From positions 1 through 64,000 of the forward strand of contig NZ_QGKM01000056.1 in assembly GCF_003172875.1 (NCBI RefSeq): a stretch of DNA of 64,000 nt, in the 5' to 3' direction. Numbering within the stretch: the first letter of the stretch is position 1; the number at the start of each line of letters is the position of its first letter. The position numbers and the translations under genes are program-made. This stretch comes from Leucothrix pacifica (GTDB taxonomy: Bacteria; Pseudomonadota; Gammaproteobacteria; Thiotrichales; Thiotrichaceae). Positions 26,304 through 34,357 of the stretch are shown here, in pieces. The notes beneath the pieces were generated by a model. The model made no database searches. It was not told the DNA's origin and worked only from the letters and a program-made list of their open reading frames with translations.

Positions 26304-27542
26304 ATGAGCACACTGCCTGAGCCACGGTTTTTAAACCAAGGAACACCGCCTGCTATTGTTACCATGGTGGCGTTGGTTGCCATCGCCTCGATACCGCTCA
26401 ACATCTTTTTGCCGTCGTTACCGGCAATGGCGGAATATTTTGAAACGCCGTACTCCATGATGCAGTTTGCAGTGACCGGCTTTTTGATCTTTACCGGTCT
26501 GCTGCAAATCGTGATTGGTCCCTTATCTGACCGATTCGGACGGCGTCCAGTGTTATTGCTGTGTTTGGTGGTGTTTATTGTTGCTTCAGCAGGTGCTGCG
26601 AGATCGACCAGTTTTAATGAGTTTATGTTTTACCGGTTGCTGCAGTCATTGGTGGTCGCCGCGACAGCAATTTCTCGTGCCTCGGTAAGAGATATGGTGG
26701 GGCGTGATAAAGCGGCAAGTCTAATCGGCTATATCACCATGGGCATGGCCTTAGCGCCCATGCTGACCCCGCCGCTTGGTGGTTATCTGGGCGCGACCTT
26801 CGGCTGGCAATCTAATTTTTATGTGCTGACCGGCCTTGGTGCATGTGTGTTTGCATTGAGCTACTTTGACTACGGCGAAACAAATCTCAAACGCTCAGCT
26901 AGCTTTACTGAGCAATTCAAAGCCTATCCTGCATTAATTACTTCCAGACGATTTTGGGGGTATGCCTTAACTACCGCATTTTCAGCGGCCTGCTATTTTG
27001 CTTATCTTGGTGGTGCACCTTACGTTGGTTCGGTGGTTTATGGTTTAGGGCCAGAGCAGATTGGTCTGTACCTGATGTTTACGCCTATGGGTTATATCCT
27101 GGGTAACTTTATAAGCGGTCGTTTTTCAAAAGTGCTTGGGGTCGAAAAAATGCTATTGATAGGTTGCTCACTGGTGCTGATTCCCATGCTGATGTCGTTA
27201 GTGGTCATTCTGTCAGGCGTGACGCACCCACTGGGTTTTTACCTGTTTACCTTCTCAATTGGTTTGGGTAATGGCATGGTGTTGCCAAATGCTACTGCCG
27301 GATTATTGGATGTGAATCCGAGTTTGGCAGGCTCAGCATCAGGTTTAGGTGGTGCTGTGCTGACGTTAGGTGGTGCGGCATTTTCGGCGATTGCGGGTTT
27401 TTTACTTACTGAGACTTCAGGTGCTTTGCCGCTGGTACTTTGTATTATTGTGGCGAGTTCATTGGCGCTTTTGTTGTCGGTGTTTACCATTCGGGTTGAG
27501 AGGCAGGTTCGTCGGGACGCGGAATTAGCGGTTTCTGCGTAG
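26304..27542 (+). CDS. MFS transporter, Bcr/CflA type
   Basis: This is a major facilitator protein of 412 residues from the ATG at 26304 (a TTG five codons earlier is possible). It has about twelve membrane spans. The motif GPLSDRFGRRPVLL near residue 73 is the loop 2-3 signature, and SRASVRDMVGRDKAASLIGY near 134 with MALAPMLTPPLGG is typical of the Bcr/CflA drug-efflux subfamily. It starts 98 bases after the Gfo/Idh/MocA gene. It may export a toxic product of the pathway or may be unrelated drug efflux; the sequence does not decide. Confidence 0.85.
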   Translation: MSTLPEPRFLNQGTPPAIVTMVALVAIASIPLNIFLPSLPAMAEYFETPYSMMQFAVTGFLIFTGLLQIVIGPLSDRFGRRPVLLLCLVVFIVASAGAARSTSFNEFMFYRLLQSLVVAATAISRASVRDMVGRDKAASLIGYITMGMALAPMLTPPLGGYLGATFGWQSNFYVLTGLGACVFALSYFDYGETNLKRSASFTEQFKAYPALITSRRFWGYALTTAFSAACYFAYLGGAPYVGSVVYGLGPEQIGLYLMFTPMGYILGNFISGRFSKVLGVEKMLLIGCSLVLIPMLMSLVVILSGVTHPLGFYLFTFSIGLGNGMVLPNATAGLLDVNPSLAGSASGLGGAVLTLGGAAFSAIAGFLLTETSGALPLVLCIIVASSLALLLSVFTIRVERQVRRDAELAVSA

Positions 27543-27583
27543 TTGTTGCTGTGGTGAGACTGTCTGTCTGACTTGGTAAATAT

Positions 27584-28231
27584 TTAGAGAAATCGTTTCA
27601 CAAACAATATCCCCATTGCCACACTCGGCCCAACACCAAAGGCAAATAACACAGTGCCCATGCCAACCACGCCTCCTAAATACCAGCCAATAGAAACAAC
27701 TGTCACTTCAATACCAATTCGAATGCTTGCAATTGGCAGTCCGGTTTTAGCTTGCAAGCCTTTCATCAAGCCATCTCTGGGGCCCGCTCCCAAATTGGCA
27801 GTGAGATAAATTCCCGAAGCAATACCAATAACGCCAACACCAATCACCGCTTGCAGTAGTTGCCAAAAAAGTGTCTCCGGACTTGGTAGTAACACCAGCG
27901 AAAAATCGATCATAAAAGCAATGATCAAGGCATTAAGAATGGTGCCCATTCCCGGCTTTTGTTTTAACGGAATCCATAAGGCGAGTACCGCAAAACTGAT
28001 TAGCATAGTGACAAAACCAATGCTCCAGTCTGTCTTACCCGCAATTCCCTGAGCCAACACAGTCCACGGACTGACACCAGCGTTACTGGTGATGAGGATT
28101 GCTTCACCCAAGCCAAATAACACCAGACCTAAATTGAGATAGAAGAAACTCAATAGCTTAGGTCGCAAATTATAAGGTGAGGGCGAGCTCCAGCTGAGTG
28201 TCGGAATTTCTTTAACGGAGAATATTTTCAA
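27584..28231 (-). CDS. YczE/YitT-like membrane protein
   Basis: This is a 215-residue inner-membrane protein with about five membrane spans. It matches the YczE/YyaS/YitT type: LGLVLFGLGEAILITSNAGVSPWTVLAQGI in pieces near residues 35-60, the repeat-like YLTANLGAGPRDGLMKGL near 142, and a C-terminal GTVLFAFGVGPSVAMGILF. The two SNAGVSPW and NLGAGPRD segments are related internal halves typical of the family. Function in the family is unclear. It is convergent with the MFS gene. Confidence 0.75.
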   Translation of the reverse strand: MKIFSVKEIPTLSWSSPSPYNLRPKLLSFFYLNLGLVLFGLGEAILITSNAGVSPWTVLAQGIAGKTDWSIGFVTMLISFAVLALWIPLKQKPGMGTILNALIIAFMIDFSLVLLPSPETLFWQLLQAVIGVGVIGIASGIYLTANLGAGPRDGLMKGLQAKTGLPIASIRIGIEVTVVSIGWYLGGVVGMGTVLFAFGVGPSVAMGILFVKRFL

Positions 28232-28346
28232 GAGAGATGTGACTCATCAGGGTGATTGCTTAGTTTCATCACTAAAGCCCGTCACCTTAACAACTTATGT
28301 CACATCCTCCAAGCCATCATAATGGACACCGATTGATAGCATGCGC

Positions 28347-29318
28347 TTAAGTGGCATCCAGCTTGACACACTCTGCAGCCGTTTTTCCGCCTTTACTTTT
28401 GATGGCATTGATCAGTCTCGGATTATTCATTTCAGTCGCAAGATCCAGTGGCATTTTATCATTGGCTGGACCTGTTATTTGGCCACACTCATACATGCCA
28501 AAATTAAGATTAGCGCCGCTGTTAATCAATAAAAGGGCAATCTCAGTATCTTTGTTCTTCAGAGCGTAGGTGAGAGGAGGGACAGTATCAAAGACATTGG
28601 GGCTGGCTTTTCCGATAGTGATCAAGTCACGCACGGCCCGAAGGTAACGTTTTTGCACAGCAACCATCAGCGGAATATAGGATTCCGTTCTGTATTCACC
28701 GTGGTAGTTAGCATCTACGCCGTTTTCTAATAAAAAGCGCAGTAAGTCATAATCAACTTTTTCATTAGCCAGCATAAAGGCCAAAGGCGCTCCACCACCA
28801 TTGGTTGAGCGATTAGGGTTCACAAACCCGATTAAGTACCGAACCACCTTTGATGCCTGATGCTTAATGGCGTGGAACAGAACCGTGCTGTCATTACCTC
28901 CCCATTCCCAGTTGAAATCAACACCTTCGCGCCCGAACACCTGAATGCTTCTGACATCATCAACCTTGGCACGCTCTATTGCGGTTGTAATCAGAAAGTC
29001 TGCAAGACCATATTCAAGACTATTGAATGGTTTGCGAATGTTATTTTCAGGTACACCACATTGAGTTAATGATTTACGACGTTCCGCTGTTTCATTCTCG
29101 GCAATGGGTCTTCGCACAGACTTACACCAGTTTTTTTGACTGATAAAGTCAGCACTCCAGCGCAGGCCTTGTAAGTTACATTTGTGCGCGATATTACTGA
29201 TATGTTGTGCGACGCCTGTCTGTGCGTATTGATCACAAAAAGCCTCGTTAACCGCGTGACTCACAGAGCTCATAAACATAAGGCAGCCCGCAGCTATATT
29301 TAGTGTTGTAATTTTCAT
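28347..29318 (-). CDS. Exported ankyrin-repeat protein
   Basis: This protein has 323 residues from the ATG at 29318, which is preceded by GAAAGGA; the frame is open upstream to 29402 but without a ribosome site. The signal peptide ends near SSVSHA. The first part (about residues 25-120) has several Cys and no known motif. From about 130 to 310 there are ankyrin-like repeats, such as DSTVLFHAIKHQASKVVRYL, YDLLRFLLENGVDANYHGE, YIPLMVAVQKRYLRAVRDLI and LTYALKNKDTEIALLLINSG. The protein is probably periplasmic and acts through protein contacts. No partner is evident from neighbours. Confidence 0.8.
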   Translation of the reverse strand: MKITTLNIAAGCLMFMSSVSHAVNEAFCDQYAQTGVAQHISNIAHKCNLQGLRWSADFISQKNWCKSVRRPIAENETAERRKSLTQCGVPENNIRKPFNSLEYGLADFLITTAIERAKVDDVRSIQVFGREGVDFNWEWGGNDSTVLFHAIKHQASKVVRYLIGFVNPNRSTNGGGAPLAFMLANEKVDYDLLRFLLENGVDANYHGEYRTESYIPLMVAVQKRYLRAVRDLITIGKASPNVFDTVPPLTYALKNKDTEIALLLINSGANLNFGMYECGQITGPANDKMPLDLATEMNNPRLINAIKSKGGKTAAECVKLDAT

Positions 29319-29571
29319 TTTGAATCCTTTCAAGGTGAGTTTTTTAGGGTCTTGTCTGTAAAGTATAGTCAAAGATATTGCGTTTCTCGTGATATACACC
29401 AAAGCATTTCAGGCTAATTCAGCGTATCAAAACATAAAGTCACAGGCTTATTAGTCATTGCTTATTAATAGAATAATAAAAAAATCAATCTCCCTGATAG
29501 GTAATAGCGATATTCCCAATCTGGGTTCATGGTTATAGGCCAGTTTTTGATATTTCTTGAGGAGGAAATCT

Positions 29572-31002
29572 ATGACTGTATTAGCTAATAAAAACAAGCA
29601 ATGGCTACTGAAAGCAGGTGTGCTGTTCTCGCCTTTCATGTTCTCACCAGTTGCATTCGCTACCAACGGTATGTTGTTGGAAGGAATGGGGCCGGAGGCA
29701 ACAGGCATGGGTGGCGCGGCGCAGGCGGTTGATAACGGCACTGCTGCCATGGTGAATAACCCTGCGACATTGGGCCTGATGAGGTCTGGCGAGTCTCGTT
29801 TTGATTTTGCTGTGGGTAATCTTCGGCCTGATGTCGAAGCAGGGCAGATGGGCAGCTCTGATGGCGATTCTTACCTGATGCCTGCGATTGGTTATACCAG
29901 TAAAACGGGTCGCGTGGGCTATGGTGTGGGTGTGTTCTCTCAAGGTGGAATGGGCACGGAATACGGGTCGGATACCATGCTTGGTATGTTTGCCGGTGGT
30001 GAAGCGCGTTCAGAAGTAGGTGTTGGCGCCGTACTTTTTCCAGTCTCTTATGACTTGAGTAGCAAGGTCACGGTCGGTGGAACGCTTCAGTATGTCTGGG
30101 GTGGTATGGATATGATTTTTGGTATGCCGATGGGGAATACTGCTGCACCTCAGCCTGGTACTTTTGCGGATTTCGCGAATCCTTCATCGAATATATTAGG
30201 TTCGGCTACCGGTACCTTGGTTCAGGGGCTTGGTTCAGCAGCAGCACCGGCATTTTTATCGCCAGATGATGCGGCAGTATTCCACTTTTCAAATGACAAC
30301 GATTTCTCCGGTCAGGTTAAAGGACAAGGTGCAGGTGCCTCAGCGGGCATTATGTATCAGGCTTCACCTCGCTTTAGAGTGGGTGGCTCATATCGCACTA
30401 AGACAGCCATGAGTAATTTCAAAGGCAGTGGTTCGATGAAAATCATTGACTTAGGTGATGGTGCTGGTGGAGCAGGCTCAGGGGATGAACTGGAGATCAC
30501 AGGTGATTATTCCATCAAAGACTTCCAATTCCCGGCAGTAGCTTCGGTTGGTATGGCGTATCAGGTTACACCATCAACCTTGTTGGCCATGGACGTCAGT
30601 CATATAGATTGGTCGAGTGTGATGGATACGGTGGATATTGTATTTAAAGCGGACAGTGGCCCGTTTGCCGGAGCTGTGGCCAATGTCAGTATGAATCAGC
30701 ACTGGGATGACCAAACTGTGGTTAAGTTGGGTGTTGAGCATGCGCTAAATGCACGGACTAAAATACGGGGCGGTTTGAATATTGCCAGCAATCCTGTACC
30801 GGATGAGTACCTGAATCCATTATTCCCGGCAATTATCGAAAATCATATCACTGCAGGTTTCTCTCATAAGTTAAATCGCAACAGTGAGATATCTGGTTCA
30901 ATTGTTCATGCGCCAGAGGTTGAACAAACTAATAGCAATACAATGGGTGAATCATCTCACTCGCAAACCAATTTGCAGTTGATGTATTCACGTACTTGGT
31001 AA
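29572..31002 (+). CDS. FadL/OmpP1/TodX outer membrane transport protein
   Basis: This is a 476-residue outer membrane beta-barrel from the ATG at 29572, preceded by GGAGGAAA. The signal peptide ends near SPVAFA. The mature N-terminus TNGMLLEGMGPEATGMGGAA is the FadL hatch-type start with AMVNNPATLGLM following. Repeated aromatic and Gly-rich beta strands run to the end, and the last residues YSRTW match a barrel terminal strand. FadL-type channels take up long-chain fatty acids or other hydrophobic compounds. It sits alone, with no fad genes next to it, so the ligand is open. Confidence 0.88.
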   Translation: MTVLANKNKQWLLKAGVLFSPFMFSPVAFATNGMLLEGMGPEATGMGGAAQAVDNGTAAMVNNPATLGLMRSGESRFDFAVGNLRPDVEAGQMGSSDGDSYLMPAIGYTSKTGRVGYGVGVFSQGGMGTEYGSDTMLGMFAGGEARSEVGVGAVLFPVSYDLSSKVTVGGTLQYVWGGMDMIFGMPMGNTAAPQPGTFADFANPSSNILGSATGTLVQGLGSAAAPAFLSPDDAAVFHFSNDNDFSGQVKGQGAGASAGIMYQASPRFRVGGSYRTKTAMSNFKGSGSMKIIDLGDGAGGAGSGDELEITGDYSIKDFQFPAVASVGMAYQVTPSTLLAMDVSHIDWSSVMDTVDIVFKADSGPFAGAVANVSMNQHWDDQTVVKLGVEHALNARTKIRGGLNIASNPVPDEYLNPLFPAIIENHITAGFSHKLNRNSEISGSIVHAPEVEQTNSNTMGESSHSQTNLQLMYSRTW

Positions 31003-31189
31003 GATTATTATTAGATGAACTATGGTGCTGGGGTTGGTTTTCCAGTGCCATTTTTATTAAACCGCCGCTCAGGTTATTGAGCTCTATGTACTGTTTCATT
31101 GCCCTAAGCAAATTACGTTGAGCTTTTACAGATATCATGAAGCATTCATTTATGTGCTCAGCACCTTCCAGAATATAGCTCGTACCCAT
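30929..31189 (-). CDS. Possible small protein, partly antisense to the FadL-like gene
   Basis: This is an 86-codon frame in the gap before trmJ. Residues 1-60 lie in otherwise empty DNA and read like a plausible helical protein (NECFMISVKAQRNLLRAMKQ). The last third runs antisense into the end of the FadL-like gene. An AGGGG lies about ten bases upstream of the ATG. I do not recognise it and it could be chance. Confidence 0.2.
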   Translation of the reverse strand: MGTSYILEGAEHINECFMISVKAQRNLLRAMKQYIELNNLSGGLIKMALENQPQHHSSSNNNLTKYVNTSTANWFASEMIHPLYCY

Positions 31190-31288
31190 AATATAGTACC
31201 CCTGAGCATTGGCATCATCCTGTTATAGCTTTTACAATCGCACCGGCGCATTATCGCGCTGAAATCAGAATAACATTGGGTGATCTCC

Positions 31289-32035
31289 ATGCTTGAAAAT
31301 ATCCGCATTGTACTGGTGCGTACCTACCATCCCGGCAATATCGGTTCGTCGATTCGTGCCATGAAAACCATGGGGCTGAGTCAGTTGGTATTGGTTGAGC
31401 CAAGAGATTATCCTTCTGAAGAAGCGAATAAAATGGCCAGTAGTGCAGAGGATTTACTGGAGCATGCTCAGGTTGTTGATTCCCTGTATGAAGCAGTCCG
31501 GGACTGTGAGCTGGTGATTGCGTGTACTGCTCGTCCCAGAACGTTTGATTTGCCGATGCTTGAGCCAGAGCAAGCGGCTTCGCAGCTTTATCAAACCTCA
31601 GAATCAGCTCCTGTGGCGTTGGTCTTTGGTCCGGAACGTATGGGGCTACACAATGATGATATTCAATTGGCACACTATCGCGTCACCATTCCGGCTAATC
31701 CTGAATATAGCTCATTAAATCTGGCCTCTGCAGTACAGATCCTATGCTATGAACTCAGAAAGCAGCGGGTTGCCGCTGAATTGAATGCTAATGATAGCGA
31801 AGGCAATCATGAGGCTGATAAGCAAACACGGGTGTTACCAAACATTTCCCAACGCGAAAACTTCTACGAAACCTTAGAGCAAGTGCTTAACGACAGTGGA
31901 TTTGTGAATCAGCAACATCCCGGGCAGTTGATGCAGAAGTTGAGACGTTTCTTTTCCAGAGCTGAAATGGATGAGTCGGAGCTCAATATACTCCGGGGCG
32001 CCTTGGCAGCTATTCAGCGTAAAATGGAAAAATAA
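31289..32035 (+). CDS. trmJ: tRNA (cytidine/uridine-2'-O)-methyltransferase
   Basis: TrmJ methylates the 2'-OH of the nucleotide at position 32 in tRNA anticodon loops using S-adenosylmethionine. The ATG at 31289 gives MLENIRIVLVRTYHPGNIGS, matching the family start; a GTG three codons earlier is in frame. SPOUT-family marks are RAMKTMGLSQLVLVEPRDYP near residue 26, VALVFGPERMGLHNDDI near 110, and IPANPEYSSLNLASAVQIL near 136, which together form the trefoil knot SAM site. The C-terminal extension FVNQQHPGQLMQKLRRFFSR is typical of TrmJ. It is monocistronic here. Confidence 0.93.
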   Translation: MLENIRIVLVRTYHPGNIGSSIRAMKTMGLSQLVLVEPRDYPSEEANKMASSAEDLLEHAQVVDSLYEAVRDCELVIACTARPRTFDLPMLEPEQAASQLYQTSESAPVALVFGPERMGLHNDDIQLAHYRVTIPANPEYSSLNLASAVQILCYELRKQRVAAELNANDSEGNHEADKQTRVLPNISQRENFYETLEQVLNDSGFVNQQHPGQLMQKLRRFFSRAEMDESELNILRGALAAIQRKMEK

Positions 32036-32174
32036 TTGGGCCGGATGTAAGTATTTTATTATTTATTGTCATAATAGGATCAAGCGGCTAGTCATGTGCG
32101 GTTGAGGCATGTTAGATTCCAAGGATTGACCTATCTTAATCACTAGGCTTACCCAATAAGGAGAGAAACTCATT

Positions 32175-33392
32175 ATGTCAGAGTTGAGAGACGCCGCATT
32201 GCAATATCACGCCGAGCCAAAGCCCGGCAAGCTGGAAGTTAACATAACAAAACCAACAGCAACTCAGTATGATTTGTCGTTGGCGTATTCTCCGGGTGTC
32301 GCAGAGCCTTGCAAAGAGATCGAGCAAAACCCTGATGATGCTTACAAGTATACAGGCAAGGGCAACTTAGTTGCGGTGATCACCGATGGTACGGCTGTGT
32401 TAGGTCTGGGGAATATCGGAGCGCTTGCAGGTAAGCCGGTTATGGAAGGTAAGGGCGTGTTATTCAAGCGCTTTGCAGGTATTGATGTATTTGACATTGA
32501 AGTCAGCACTACCGATACAGAAGAATTTATCCAAACCGTTGCTAATATTGCTGATACCTTCGGTGGCATCAATCTTGAAGATATTGGTGCGCCACGTTGT
32601 TTTGAAATCGAACAACGTTTAAAGAAGATGTTAAATATCCCTGTATTCCATGATGACCAACACGGTACTGCGATTATCATCGCTGCAGGCATGATGAATG
32701 CGCTAAAACTTCAGGGTAAGACACTGGAAGAGGCGAAGATTGTTTGCTTAGGTGCTGGTGCGGCTGGTATTGCCTCGGCAAATTTATTAGTTGGTATGGG
32801 TGCTAACCGTCAAAACATCTTTATGATCGACCGCCAAGGTGTGATTCATAGTGGCCGAGAAGGCTTGACTAAAGAAAAGCAAGCCGCAGCAGTCGATACT
32901 GATAAGCGCAGTCTTGCAGATGCGTGTGAAGATGCAGATGTGTTTATTGGTTTGTCTGGCCCTGATCTGATGACGCCAGAGATGCTAAAGTCAATGGCAC
33001 CTAAGCCGGTCGTTTTTGCATTATCTAACCCAAATCCGGAAATCAAACCAGAGCTGGCTAAAGAGACTCGCGATGATGTGATTATGGCAACCGGCCGCAG
33101 TGACTACCCGAATCAGGTTAACAATGTTCTGTGTTTCCCATTTATCTTCCGTGGTGCGTTAGATGTTCGTGCCAGCGATATCAATATGGAAATGCAAATT
33201 GCCGTGGTTAAGGCACTGGCTGATTTGTCCAAGGAACCCGTCCCGCAATCTGTGAAAGATGCATACGGAAAAGAGGATATGGAATTCGGTCCGGACTATA
33301 TCATCCCAACACCACTAGACCCACGTCTGGGTGAGCGTATCCCTCAGGCAGTTGCTGAGGCTGCTCGTGTGACTGGAGTCGCCAGAATCTAG
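32175..33392 (+). CDS. Malic enzyme (short form)
   Basis: This enzyme decarboxylates malate to pyruvate with NAD(P) reduction. The 405-residue length corresponds to malic enzymes without the phosphotransacetylase-like extension of MaeB. Visible are LAYSPGVAEPCKEI near residue 36, KGNLVAVITDGTAVLGLGNI near 62, the metal-binding GINLEDIGAPRCFEIE near 131, HDDQHGTAII near 157, and the nucleotide-binding GAGAAGIASANLLV near 194. GGAGAG precedes the start and a strong terminator follows. It could supply NADPH and pyruvate for PHA synthesis, which is inference. Cofactor choice is not decided by reading. Confidence 0.92.
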   Translation: MSELRDAALQYHAEPKPGKLEVNITKPTATQYDLSLAYSPGVAEPCKEIEQNPDDAYKYTGKGNLVAVITDGTAVLGLGNIGALAGKPVMEGKGVLFKRFAGIDVFDIEVSTTDTEEFIQTVANIADTFGGINLEDIGAPRCFEIEQRLKKMLNIPVFHDDQHGTAIIIAAGMMNALKLQGKTLEEAKIVCLGAGAAGIASANLLVGMGANRQNIFMIDRQGVIHSGREGLTKEKQAAAVDTDKRSLADACEDADVFIGLSGPDLMTPEMLKSMAPKPVVFALSNPNPEIKPELAKETRDDVIMATGRSDYPNQVNNVLCFPFIFRGALDVRASDINMEMQIAVVKALADLSKEPVPQSVKDAYGKEDMEFGPDYIIPTPLDPRLGERIPQAVAEAARVTGVARI

Positions 33393-33413
33393 GTTGAGTA
33401 ACATAGATTGAAT

Positions 33414-33440
33414 AAAAGCCCGATTATTTCGGGCTTTTTT
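33414..33440 (+). terminator. Intrinsic terminator of the malic enzyme gene
   Basis: The arms AAAAGCCCGA (33414-33423) and TCGGGCTTTT (33429-33438) surround a TTATT loop and run into six T residues. This is a classic Rho-independent terminator. Confidence 0.93.
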
Positions 33441-33637
33441 GTGCCTGCTCGGTATGTGAGCGGTGCTATCTTTGAAAGTCTACCGTTTATCCGACCTTTG
33501 ATTGTTGCTCTATTGATACTTATTCAAAATTGTCTCGAGATCAGTTTTATACCGAGTTTATATGTCGGTTTCAGACCTAACTGATTGATTTCTGATTAAT
33601 AAGTATACAATAAGCTTTAGAGCTGTAAGGAGATACA

Positions 33638-34162
33638 ATGAAAAAGGTCGTTCCAACAATTTTGGCAATGTCAGCCGTCTTGGTACTAGCTGGTTGTTCC
33701 AGTTCAGGTTCAAGACACGCTGGATATTCTGGTGTAGCTGCCAGCCATGCCACTTATGCCGGTGGTGCTTATGGTGCTGCAAATGCCAGTTACGCTGGTG
33801 CAGGCGCAACTTGTGCGACCTGTGGACCAGGTTCTCACGCTGTAGCACATAGCCATGGTCATAGCAGCCAGTCAACGGGTCAAATAGTGACTCATACTCA
33901 CGCAGGGACTTCAGGCCATGCTCACGCTGGTATGTCAGGCAGCCATTCTTATGTGAATACTGCTTCTCATGCAGGTCGTAACACTTATGTTAATGCAGGT
34001 GGTGTTGCAGCGGGTCGTGCAGGTGGCGGTGGTCTGTCTACCGTGGCTAAAGTAGCGGGAGCCTTATTGGTCGGTGGCTTAATCTACAAAGCAACAGAAG
34101 ACGATGATGATAACGGTTCAAGTTCAGGTGGTGGTTCTACTGACGATGAACATAAGAAGTAA
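33638..34162 (+). CDS. His/Gly/Ala-rich lipoprotein
   Basis: This is a predicted lipoprotein of 174 residues. The lipobox is LAGC at residues 17-20 after a short signal peptide. The mature part is low in complexity: Tyr-Ala-Gly-Gly rich (about 30-60), a CATC pair near 59-62, then a His-rich stretch with HAVAHSHGHSSQ and THTHAGTSGHAHAGMSGSHS (about 67-105), then Gly-rich with a hydrophobic GALLVGGLIYK segment, and an acidic Asp-rich tail. The spaced His and paired Cys suggest metal binding, which is inference. An AAGGAG site precedes the ATG and a strong terminator follows, so the gene is monocistronic. Confidence 0.75.
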   Translation: MKKVVPTILAMSAVLVLAGCSSSGSRHAGYSGVAASHATYAGGAYGAANASYAGAGATCATCGPGSHAVAHSHGHSSQSTGQIVTHTHAGTSGHAHAGMSGSHSYVNTASHAGRNTYVNAGGVAAGRAGGGGLSTVAKVAGALLVGGLIYKATEDDDDNGSSSGGGSTDDEHKK

Positions 34163-34232
34163 GCCACTTCCTATCTGATTGTGTTGTCACCCTAATTGGT
34201 TCTGACGCACGAACGATCAGCTAGTGATACGA

Positions 34233-34267
34233 GCTGCTGTAGGTTAACGCCTACAGCAGCTTTTTTT
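34233..34267 (+). terminator. Intrinsic terminator of the lipoprotein gene
   Basis: GCTGCTGTAGG (34233-34243) and CCTACAGCAGC (34250-34260) are perfect 11-base arms with a six-base loop, followed by seven T residues (34261-34267). Confidence 0.96.
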
Positions 34268-34357
34268 ATGTAAAAAAGCTTGTTATGAGATGAGCTTATT
34301 CTGCGTGTCGTGCTACTAACACGCGTAAGGCAAAGAATAATGTAACTCTGAGTTTTA

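Noticed and set aside
25916-26458. 180-codon minus-strand frame
   Set aside because: It is antisense to the Gfo/Idh/MocA gene and the start of the MFS gene, and its composition is shadow-like with no motif.
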